Shown here: in pieces, positions 11,901 through 23,900 of the stretch
Numbering within the stretch: position 1 is the first letter of the stretch
How the letters are laid out: the number at the start of each line of letters is the position of its first letter
From: Amphibalanus amphitrite
Lineage: Eukaryota; Arthropoda; Thecostraca; Balanomorpha; Balanidae
Length of the DNA: 64,000 nucleotides
Direction of reading: 5' to 3'
Assembly: GCF_019059575.1 (NCBI RefSeq)
Contig: NW_024881564.1
Location: 434,001 to 498,000 of the forward strand
Notes under the pieces: model-generated
The model's database searches: none
Told to the model about the DNA's origin: nothing
The model's input: only the letters and a program-made list of their open reading frames with translations
Translations under genes and position numbers: made by a program

Positions 11901-14900
11901 CGGTGGTGGTGGGTGGTGGGATGGACGGTGTGGGTCGATGAGTGACGAGCGATGGGACAGACGGGATGTCGGGGTGTCTGGAAGTTCAATGGGATGGGAG
12001 TGGACGGTGGGTGAGGGAAGGATAAGTGATGGTTGGTGGGGCGGGTGGTTGTTTGAGGTACTGGGAGGAGCACAGCTGTGCGTTACATATATTCCAGTAG
12101 TGAAAGAAATCAGTAAAAGGATGGATAAAGATCTTACCTTCGTGAAGTGCGGATGAAACTGTACGAGAACTGTAAAAAATTTCTTCCGACACCTTGCACT
12201 GCTCACTCCACCAATATTTCATATACACAAGTAAGGATCTTCACCTTTTGGGTGACCACTAACCCGCGCTGGGCCGGGGGGGGGGGGGGTGTTTGAACAC
12301 CCCCCTCTTCGGTTTTTCGCAGATATCTCAAAAACGGCTGCGGCCCGTTTTTGGCACATCTGTTGGTGCATCTTTTCCGCACATGATGTGAAAATTTCAG
12401 ACCCAGGTCGCTCAAGGTCAGGTCACCAGGTCACGCCAAATGACCTCACCTCAGAAATAAATTAGAATGCTCGTCATAGTCACACCGAGTGAACGACTGC
12501 CTTGAAACTTTTAGCTATTGATAGGAGTAATAGTATATATAAAACGTATATCTCGGAATTTTGATACCGGTAACCTAAGGTCGGGTCAATTTTGCGGCTT
12601 CTCCATTATAAGTTAACCCGCGAGTTGCTGGGGGGGGGGCGTTAAACGCCCCCACTTTTTCGCCGGGCCATAGCATAAAAACGGCGCGCCGCAGGCGCGC
12701 CAAATTTTGGGTACCCGTAGGGAATTAATTGAAGTTTATTTTGACAAAGTTTCAAAAAAATCGGTCGGAAAATTTTTGAGATATCAAGGTTTTAGTGACG
12801 TCATCATTTCTGAGTTTTCGACCAAAAACGGCATATGTTCAAAAAATCATATAAAATCACACAATAGACATACAGACATGCCGTAAACGCCATTAGACTG
12901 CCAATACCATGAACAATCAAATGGCTATCTTCGATTATTGATTATCGTTCCGCATTTTCCAAAATCTTGAACTGAATCTTGGCAATTTCTCGTGACTACT
13001 TCACGACCATGATACATGAATTTCTTAAATTGAACTTTTTGAGCCAAACACGTACACATATGATAAAATGAATGTCACCATCGTGTTCTACGCCCTAAAT
13101 TACCCATAAAACATGTGTCACAGGCTGCGAATATCAGTTTTGATTTTCGGGGATATGTTCCTACCCGGTTGACCTGACCTTGACCCTGACCTATGCTTGA
13201 CTGACCCCTACATGGAGCTGACACTCTTGTAGGCCTTATATGATGGATTGTGTACCGTTTTGACAGAGTTTATGACGAGAGGCGCCCATCGCGAAGTCCT
13301 GAAGTCCATACTACTGAAAGCCCGATTTTGGGTGTTTGACCTGACCTTGACCCGACCTGTGACCTCAAAATTCAACTTTAAAGTACTCATCTGAAGCGTC
13401 TCGTCGCGTTCTTTCGTTTGCCGCCTCGTGCGTTTCGCTGCGCCTATTGGTTCTCGAGTTATCGGCTGGGGGCGTTTAACGCCCCCCCCCCCCCAGCAAA
13501 CGGTGGGTGGCGAAATACCCCAGCAACTGCCGGGTTAATGGGAGGAAATTGAAAAGCATCTCTTTTGCCAGAACGCCATTCTAGACAATCTCAAACATCG
13601 GGATGCAGGTAAAATTAACACCCTGAACCGGAAAATGGCACCTGTGACCTCTCGTTTTGTCCCCGAAGTCATCTCAGGTCACGAATAGTATCTAACAGTT
13701 TTTCGCTAATAATTTCTGATAGATGCATGCTAGAGCGATGAAAACGCCTTAGATGTGTTCGGCTTGACGATGCGGATCGACTGATATGCAACATGGCCTT
13801 TTCCGGTCAGGTCATGACCTTGACCTGAGGTCAACTTTCCAAGTTGACCTGTCAAGGTTAACCCTATTCCTGGCGGGGGGGCCTCAGGAGCCCCCCCCCC
13901 CCTGAGGTTTTTTGGTTATATCTCCCAAACGCGTTGAGCTAGGAAGCTCAAATTTTCTGACTTTTCCTAAAAGGCTTCTACGCAACATGTCTGAAAATTT
14001 TGAGTTGATCTGACCTCAGGTCAGGTCACCAGAGGCGGTTTGGTGACGCTACCTCAGAAAAGTTTGCAATCACGCCAGAGCTAGAGTTTTTGACCGATCA
14101 ATTTCTTCTCTTCAGGGTTTAGTTAGGGTACCAGTATGTGCAATTTGTATATCTCGGAATTTTGATATCGGTGACCTAAGGTCAGGTCAATTTCGCGACC
14201 TCCCCATTATAAGTCAATGGGGGAAAAATCAACTCCCTGTTTTTACCACTAAAACGGGTCGGAATGGCCCCATATACCATACATGACTTCATATACGATC
14301 AACCTTCACTACCTTCAGGTCTGTTTTGCTGTTGGGCAGCTGTGAGGTCATGTGACGTCATCAAAGGTCACCAAAGGTTTTTGGCCAATAACTCCGTACA
14401 GGAACAAGATACAGACGCATGGATGGTCTCATTGTGTTCAGCTCGTCAAGACGCATCGAATGATATACATGATGACCTCGAGGTCACGTGACCTGAGGTC
14501 AACCTGTGATCTTGACCTTTCGAGGTCAACATATATATCATTCGATGCGGATCGACGAGAGGATCACGATGATGCCCTTAGTTTGTTCCTATCTTGACTA
14601 ATTCGAAAGTTATTCGAGAAAAACTCTCTCCATATCTAGTGCCGCCATTTTGACTTTTTCGACCCCTGTGACGTCATCTTTGACCTGACCTGAAAATGAC
14701 CTTAGTAAAAATTGTAGATCTTGGCCGTGCGTATCCGATGCCGTTTACCGCTTGTCGCTATCTTGCTTCGTTCTCGAGATCTCAGGGGGGGGGGGCCGAA
14801 TCGGCCCCCCCCCCGCCAGTTTCTTGTCCCGGCGGAGCCCGCCAGGAATAGGGTTAAACTTAGTTCATTCGGCGCGTCTTCATGAGAGGAACATGATGCT

Positions 14901-17900
14901 GGCAAAAGTATTGTCGTGGCTCTTTTGAGTCAAAAGTTATTGAAAAAAAACACTTCTTAAAAACGGCTATTTTTGGAGTTTTTGACCTCTGGAGGCTAAA
15001 CCGTCAACCTGAGGTCAAATCTGAGGACATGGCGGCGAAAGTGCGTTAAAAGAGCTATCGAATGCGCTTTTCCGCGGAGCTGTAGCTCTATTGGTTCCCG
15101 GGTTAGCCGTTGGCAGCTTCCAAAATATTGAAATAGCCAACATTTTACCTTTGGTGTCCTCTGGTGACCTGACCTATGACCTGACCCAAAAATGGCCGAT
15201 GTATTAGTCTTTATTTGGACGTTCTTTCGATTCCCGCTTACCGCGTGTCGTCGCTACGTGGCCCAGGAGCCGAGTTAGAAGGGGGGGGGGGTGTTCAGAC
15301 ACCCCCTTCCCCCCGGCCCGGCGTGGAAGTCGTGGAGCACCGGCCCGGTGCGGGTTAACTCTTCCCTCTGTCCCCTCCACTCCCCGACAGCCGGCCAAGA
15401 AGACGGTGGAGATGTGTCGCCGGCCGTTCGGCGCCGCCGCCATCGACCTCTCGTCGGCCATGGCCAGCGCTGCCAGCGGGGATGAGGACGGCAAACACCG
15501 CTTCATGCCCATACTAACGTGAGTTGATGCTGGGTGTACCGCTGGATGTGGGGTTGTACGTCCTGACCTGTACCTGAAGCGTATAGTATATCCGACGCAC
15601 GCGTTATTTCGAAGCGCTTGGCGTGCATCCGACGCTTACTTGTATCGTACAGCGTCAGATATTTGTCGGAAGTATCCGCGCAGTTCTTTTGGAAGTTAAC
15701 TTTGTGTTATAAAATATCGACGTGCTGTCACGACTGAAAAGATGATTAATAATTGACCGATGGAAATGAATATTACACTTGCGCAAACAGATATTGATTT
15801 GTGGCCCTCTGAATACCATTGGTGGCTAAACTATGTCGCAGTTTTATTCACTGGAAGCGGGCGCTGCTTCTACAGTCTTGGCTGGAAGCCCCAAATTGGT
15901 CGTGCCCACCGCACTTCTTGCACAATGCACGTGATATAAGTGCGGTATAATGTCACGCTGTCCTGCTTTGAAATAGTTACCTTATTACTGTTTGTGAAAT
16001 CCGGCTGGAATTTACGGCACAACAACTTCCTGAACTCTTCGAATTTTCGTTGGTCTTTAAATACCGTCGGTATGTAAGCAATACAATTATGATTTTGTAA
16101 CATGAAATGACCTGAAACATACGCCATTAGTTCACCTCAATAACAGCACCCTTCTGACTATGACTGTTTGCGTGTCAGCACCTCTTTGGGTTTTGTTGTG
16201 TCTGGGTGGAGGGTGGTTAACAAGATGGGGAATATGGGCAGGAATAATGGCTAGCCTGTAGTGAGAGTCTTCATGTGCCCACTCATCCCCTGGCTTTCCC
16301 ATTGTTGACCGTTTAATTATTACGTGCTTGGAGCCGACAACCTGTCACGTGACTTCTCTCCACACCTCTCTCCTCTCGGCAGGTGCGGCGACAAGGACAG
16401 TCTGGAGGACACGGCTCGCCGGCTGGTGCGCGACATCAGCGGGCGCGACTCCAAGGGACAGGGCCTCTGGGTGACCCTGCGGCTGCTGCACGGAGAAAAG
16501 GAACAGGTGGGTGACGACTGGCGAGAGCCGAGAGAGAACTGGTCGGGTCAGAGGACAGGGGGCGACTGCGACGTCCTGGAGGAATGAGTACCTATTGTTT
16601 GTCTTTGGATAAGTGGCTGTTGGCACCCGGGCAGGTCCATAGGTGTCTCGAGCAACTTTGGGCGTACCGGTAGGCTGAAGTCTGAAGGCGAGCAGTGGCG
16701 GGATAGCTACATCGGCAGGAGTGCTGGAAGATGGAAGTGAAATTGAATTAAGTTATATTGAGAGGAGATTTGAGGGAAGACAGGGATTGGATTTGGTAGG
16801 TAATATTGGATTGACTGAAGACGTGTTGTGAGTGCTGGGATTCAGATCTGTTGGTTCGCTTCTTCTCTAACACCTTTCATACGATCTGCTCCGATTACAT
16901 ACCTACTTCCCCTGCCGTTTTCAGCACCCTCACCTGGCCAAGATGGCGCTGGCCCGGCGTCTGGGGTTCCCGGATGTCATCCTGCCGACGGACGTACGGA
17001 ACGACCTGTACCTGACCCTGCACAGCGGAGAGTTCACCCGCGGCAGCAAGGTCCAGGACCGGAACGTCGAGGTCACCGTCAAAGTCTGCAACCGAGACGG
17101 CTCCGTCCGACACGTGGGTAGAGTGGTTGGGGTGGGAAAGAGGGGTGATGAGGAATGAGGGAGGAGGTGGTCGCCTGGGGATCATCATGAGGACTCGTGG
17201 GGTAACCAAAGGAGATGCCTTGATAAGGGCATTATAAGAGCATCATTAGTTTGACCTTAACATATTCTAGAGCACTTTTAACGTCTGAATCTCTCATATT
17301 GCTTTGGTTCTTTCTAGGAATTCTGAGTGTATATTGCGGGCATATGTAAAAAGCTAATGAAACACTCAAGGGATTGAAACACTTGATGTTTTTGTTTGAC
17401 AGTGTCTCTGTCGTGACCTGCCGCTCTAGCCCCGCTGCGGCCCTCTAACCATACCGTGATCTCGCTCAGGGTGTGATAGAGCGCGGCGCCGGCTGTCCTC
17501 CCGTGGAGGAGTACCGCTCGGTGGTCTACTGGCACGAGAGCCGGCCGCGCTGGGCCGAGACGCTGAAGGTGGTGCTGCCCATCGAGGGCGACTGCGACAG
17601 CCACGTCCGGTTCACCTTCAAACACAGGTGAGGGGTGACTGCGACAGCCACGTCCGGTTCACATTCAAACACAGGTAAGTGGGGACGGCAACAACCTTGT
17701 CCGGTTCACATTCAAACACAGGTGAGAGGGTACTGCGACATCCACGTCCGGTTCACATTTAAACACAGGTGTGAAGCCGCCTCGGATCTCTCCGGCGGGG
17801 TGATAGGTATTCTTTTTGTCAGTTGGTTTTCAAAAAGGTCATATCGTGATTGTTTTTAGTCCCTCTCAGCTGCCTCTGGGTTGCGATGGTTGCCTGAGTG

Positions 17901-20900
17901 ATAAGTCGGCGCTGGAAGCTCCATCCTGGCCCTCGTTACCTGGTAAAGATTCAAAAAAATAATTATATCGTTCATAACGTTAGACAATCATCATCCTCTG
18001 CTTATTTCAGATCGAACAACGAGGTAAAAGACAAATCTGAGAAGCCGTTTGGTCTGGCGTACGTGAATCTTCTGCAGTCGGACTGTACCACGCTGCGGAA
18101 CACGCGACATGAGCTTAATGTGTACAAGGTAAATACCAAGCTAATTACCAGTGAAAAAAGCTAGCCATGAGCAGAGCGTGACGTTGAATATGTACATATT
18201 AGGGAGTCACAGCTTTGTTTTGGCTGAAAGTCGGTCGATGTCCCTTCACTCACTGGTGGCTGCTTTACACATGAGATCATCAACAGATTATCAGACAATT
18301 CGTGTAACTCGCTGCTTTTAAACTGAAGTCGCTGCCGCTGCGTAACGTACCTTTCCCTTAACACCCACTAACCGTCTCCCAACCTCCTTCGCTCTCAGAT
18401 CAACTCCAAGTCATACGAGGAGGGCGACACGTCGTACCTGAACCTACCGGCGCTGAAGTCGGACATACGGGACGGGCAGCCCCGGCCAGAGAGCGGCCCC
18501 TACCTGCTGAGTCTACGGGACTCGTTCAGCCTCGAGTCCATCACCTGTTCCACTAAACTGACGCAGGACGGTGGGTTGGGAGGAGAGTTGAGTGGATGAG
18601 GGGGTTGTGTGTGGGTGGGGCGGGAGGGGGATGGGTATGAAGGCTGGCTGGGAAGATATTTTTAAGTAGGTTGGGGTTACTTTCCTCACTGAATGTTGAG
18701 CCATCTCATGCAGTCCATATTTTTTTGTGCGGTTTTGGTGATAAAGAGCTTGTTGTAGGAAACGGAATCTGGTGTTCATACCATTTGTCTCTTCCTGGAG
18801 GCCGCCTCGTCCAGTTTCATCCATAACATAAAATTAATGCTTATGTGTCTGACTTACGACATCGATCATCCGTGATGGTCGGTCCGGGGAGCCACCTCAT
18901 CCCATCTGACCCGAACTTCTTGAGGAACCCGTACCTCAGCCCACTTCTGACCCCCCCCCCCCTCCTCCAGTGGACCTGCTCGGTCTGCTCAAGTGGTCCT
19001 CGGACCCCGGCTCACTGAAGGAGCGGCTGGCGCGACTCGACCGCATCAGACAGGAGGAGCTGGTCAAGTTTCTGCGCGACAGTCTGGACGCGCTGTTCCA
19101 CATTCTGATCCACTACGAGACTGACGATACGTATGATGTGGACGTCTTCAACGCTCTGGTTAGTGGCTGTTGATGACGACTGATGATGAGTCGTGGCCTT
19201 CATAGGGTGTCTTGGTAGTTTGGACTGTTAATTAATTATATTCGTGGCACTTATGTTAAAATACCAGTGAGTGGATCATTGCCATTGCCACCATTGTCAT
19301 GAACGACAATATTCATGTCTCCGCTCCCTCTTTCTCTTTCTCTTCTCCTTCTCTCGCTCTCGGCCTCGTTTTGATCTCGGTCTCGGCTCTCGCTCGCTTT
19401 CTCTTTCCCTCACCACCCTCCCCACTCCTCCCCCATCACCAGGTGACCATCATTTCATCGGTGACCACCGAGCGTCGTTACCAGCACTTCCAACCGGTAC
19501 TGGAGGCCTACCTGCAGAGCGCCTTCAGTGCTACCATCGTCGACAGGTGGGACGGAAATCGCTCGACGTTAGAGGGCTATCTCCTTCGCTGCCCGTTATC
19601 AGTCTTTGGACTTGCAGCTGGTTTAAATCATATTTGCGACGTAATGCTAGCTGTTGATTATATGATATAGCGATATGATATGAAATGTTAGTTGAAGCTT
19701 TGTGTATGGGCATTGGGGATCTGTTACTTTTTATCGCAGCAAATGTTTGATTGATGTTTGTTTTGTTGCTCGTATGTTCCTGGCATTGAGTTTTTAAGTT
19801 GACACTCGGTAGATGTTTTCCGTTGTAATTTTCTCAACCTGTCTGATCCCGCTGACCAACTGCCGACCATGGTCCTCAGGAAGCTGATGGGTGTGCTACA
19901 GACCTACATCGATAACGTCAGGGATCCCGAGAGCCGTCTGCACCTTCTGAAGGCGCTCAGCTGCCTTAGATACGTGTTCAAGTTTATCATCAAGTCGCGA
20001 CAGCTCTACATCAAGTGAGTGACGTCCTATTTGTGTATGTCATACATGCTCTGCTTATGTTGCCTTGAAACACGATACAATATGATTAGCGATGACATGC
20101 TATGTTCATTGTTCATACGCGTGCTGAGCGGAAGAAAACATCAAAACAACATTACAAATTAAAATCACATCACTAATACGTATCCACCAGCGTTTGATCT
20201 AAGTAATCGATCAACACAGCTAAGTCGGCGATTAACCGCTCCCCCTCCTCTCCCCACCAGCCTTCTCACATCTCCCTCGTCACTCTCTCCCAGGATGAAC
20301 GGCGGCCACGACGCGGCGTCGTTCGGCGGCACCACCCAACACCTGCTGCGCTCCTTCACCGGCCTGATGTTGGACCGGGACACGGAGCTGGAGAGCGTAC
20401 AGGAGGCGATGCTGCAGCACCTGCCGTCTGCGGTCGACGACCTCACTGCTGTCTGTGATCCCGTTCAGCTCAGGTAGGGCACGGGGGGGGGGGGTTGGAA
20501 AGGATGTGGGTCAGAACTTAGAAGATGTGCTTGTGGCGTGGGACATTAATGAAGTTGCTGTGAGGAGAGGACAGAGGTAGAGTAGAGTCTATCTAGTTGA
20601 CAAAAGTGTGGTATGAGAGGATGAGATGTATGACAAGGCGAGAAAGGAGATAATGATGATTTTCTCGAATAATATGCGATTTTTTCGTGCTCAACAAAGC
20701 TGTAGTTTGAATATCCCCCTAAAAAACTCAGTTATCCGGTTTGCCTTTAAAAATACAAGTTTGGTTTTCGTGACGGTTTTTCTTTGATTCCCTTCCCTGG
20801 AGGATTAATATTCGCAGAACACTTGAACGTTTCGACAACAATCCTTAACGCGCTCATACTAACCGTTCCCCACCCGTCTCCCACAGCGAGGCGATGGCCG

Positions 20901-23900
20901 AACTGGTGCGAACACTGGCCAATGGCAACCTTACCGAGCGGAAGCTGTCAGTCATCAGCCGCCTGGTCCACAGTCAGCTCTTCTCCAACCCGGATGGACG
21001 ACACGTGCTTCTGCCGGAGGTGGTGGCGGCTGTGGGACTGATGTTTGACCTGCAGCAGCAGAACGTGAGTGATAGCGGAGGGTTTGGGTGAGGTTGGTGG
21101 TGGGTCAAGTGTGGTTGGTGGTGGGATATGTTCTGACGGCAGTGAGATGCGGTACGAGTGGCGGTACGGGTTAGTGGTGGCGGTACGGTCTCTTCTCGTG
21201 GATGCTGTCCCGATTTTCTCAGTTTTTGATGCACACTGTGTGGTCTGTTGGTGACCGGTGTTCGCTTTTGCGCCTTCACGGACTTGTGGTTGGTTTTGTT
21301 CTGTTCATCCCCGGCTTGTGTGTCTGTTTTGTTTGTTGGCCCGGATCCCTCTGGTGGCGGCGGTGACCCTGCCTTGCGGGCGGCTCTCACATTGCTCACA
21401 CCTCACTCACTCGCATGCTCACTGGATGCCGGTTATGTCTGGGCTCACTTATTTATTTAACCCCCACTGAAATGGTCTTTCTGAATTTTTACTATGTTCA
21501 GCTGTCACGAGAACATTATTGCTATTCTTGATGAATTCTTAACCTAGGTTTATACAAATTATCGTGCAGCTGGGCTCATTTATCCTTACGCATTAAGAAG
21601 GCTCGGTCACCCCGAACGATTCAGCTCAGTTTTCTGTGCTTTATGGCCCACTACCCCCTCCCTATCTCGGTTCGTGTAATCTCTGGGCCTGGGTCCGACC
21701 TGACATAGCCGGCTCCAGTGGCACGCGCAGAGCTGCATTCAGCGATTTAGTTTAAACCGCGCTATCCTCAGACCATGTGTGTCCGTATTCCGACAGCTCA
21801 TACGCTCCCCGGGAACCGCAGTAACCATTGGCAGCGCCGATAACCACTGAGCATTGTCAGTAGCCGCTCGTAACCGTCGCAGCCACCGCGCTAGGTAACC
21901 TAGGTGATAGTTAATAACCCTTAGCAGCTGGCCCTTATTCCCTAGCAGCCTATGGTCTTTGGTGAGTCGCTGATAACCCTAGAAACCTACCCTACCCTGG
22001 CCTCGGTAACCACCCGCAACCCCCGGTAACCACGGTAACCGTCGGTAACCATGGGGCGCAGGGCGCCGGAGGCATGGCTACCCTGCGCCAGCGGAACAAG
22101 CGGAGTCAAAAGCTGGCCCAGATGCTGGGCGAACAGCGCACGGACGCGATCGGACTGGACAAGGCGCGTGACGAGCTGCAGCGCAGTCGGGACGAGGTAC
22201 TGACGCACCTCACACCCTCCCTCCGCCTCCCGCACGCCGCCCGCCGCCCCTCTACCCAGCGCAGCATTCACCCGCTTCCCTCGCTTAGTATGCTGCAGTG
22301 CGTTCTGATGATATGTCTGAAGTGCAGATGCGTGTAGTCCAGCCAGCGCTTGCGTTTGGAAGATAATCGCTTCATGTTACGGCTTTTCTTCAAACTGGTT
22401 ACCAGCATGCGCTACATTGCTGCATGGATAATCGCCTTGATGATCTGGGAGGGGAATATTTTCAGGTCATCATGCTGGCGACATCCCTGTCGAGGAGTCC
22501 ATCGGCCGACGTCGATTGAAGGTGGATAGATTTGCCTGTCCAGTAGCTCAGTTGGTAGAGCATTGGACTCCCGGTAGTGAGAGCTCGGGTTCGAGACGCT
22601 CCTGCGCTCGATATTTGAGACCCTCCTGACGGGGATGGTCTGCGGTTGGTGGGAGCAGCCGCAGCCAGTTGAAGTCAGTTGAGTGGGACAGACCGTGTCC
22701 GGCTTTGAAGGGCACATTAAACTTTGGCATCTAAATTCTCCCGATACCCGGAATTGCGCGATCGGACGGTAGGGGTCGGGGTCTGCGCAACAAGCTCTGC
22801 TTAGCGTGGGCTCCGGCTCTGTCAATCCGTCCATTCAAACATTCGAGCTAAAATTAAAAAAAAAAAATAGATGCTGCTAACTGCGTTAGGATGGCTTGCT
22901 ACCCGTGAGGATTATGTCTGAACTTTCTCTGCAGACAATATAGTGCGGGTGATTCGGCAGTGTAATTCTATGTAGTGCAGATTCATCGAAAGTTTGGCTG
23001 GAATCGTTCGTCATTATTCGTGCATTCACTTGTCCATCTTAAGCAGTTGCATGAAATTCTGACTTTTTAGTCAAGCTCATTAGTTTGTGTTTTGTTTTGT
23101 GTGTATAGTATTTAAGCTTGGAACAAACCAAATGTTTTTTATGGATTACCGCACCCTGGGCCCAATCTCATCACATCTGAATATACATATTCATTGCATC
23201 TGAATATACGTTGCTGGACCTACATTTGCCATTTATCTAGTTTTGAACCAAGGTGTAGTCATGCAGCTTAAATAGGAGGGAAAAAAATCGGAAGCTCATA
23301 CGATTCATCAGGCTGTAAAGCCAATCGCTTTGCTGTTTATTTTCTCAATACATATTTTGCCTTGCATTTGGATCCTCGACTGGATCCGTTTATGATTAGT
23401 TTTTTCATGTTCCTATTTGGTAGCCTACCGTATATATATGTATATCTTATTTAAGTTTATATATAAGCGGCATGTAGATTTAGTGCATGCTGTGCTTATT
23501 GCATGCATCTCAATGCCCATGTCAGTTGTTCCTATCAGTAATTCTTTATCACACAATTTTGAGCCAATCATGCCCGGTTATTATACCCTTGTTTTGTGAA
23601 CATACTGAGCATGCTTGAAACTAAAAAAAATGTTTGTATTCTGATTCACTCAGTTTATTGTACCCACAATTCGCTTTTATTCGCTTTCAAAATATTTACT
23701 TCCCTCTTGCACGTATTTTTTAATTGCCATCTCGTCACTATCCACTGCTCGTTTGCAGCTCATCTTCCACCTAGCAAACCTAATCAACCCTGTCTTTCTT
23801 GGATGCGGTGCAACAAGGTCACATTCACTACCCCCACACACGGCCGCCGCTCAAGTCTTCCCCCCCCCCCCCCTCCACGGCTCCCGTCTCTTCTATCCGT

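Larger units (their letters stand above)
12259..15358. mobile_element. MITE M2: outer element hosting two nested MITEs
   Basis: The left end is CTAA plus CCCGCGCTGGGCCGG with a hairpin core GTGTTTGAACAC (12276-12305). The right end has a hairpin core GTGTTCAGACAC (15281-15306) and finishes CCGGCCCGGTGCGGG plus TTAA (15355-15358). The left CTAA looks like a one-base decay of TTAA. Its own sequence is split into three parts by insertions at 12613-13538 and 13858-14857, each at a TTAA. Without them it is about 1.2 kb. The remaining parts carry AGGTCA half-sites like the other copies. It lies in the DOCK intron 11866-15390. Confidence 0.75.

Noticed and set aside
22538-22615. tRNA gene
   Set aside because: A- and B-box-like motifs are present, but no full cloverleaf fits, and it continues into an unrelated body with an A-rich tail, so it is a SINE.
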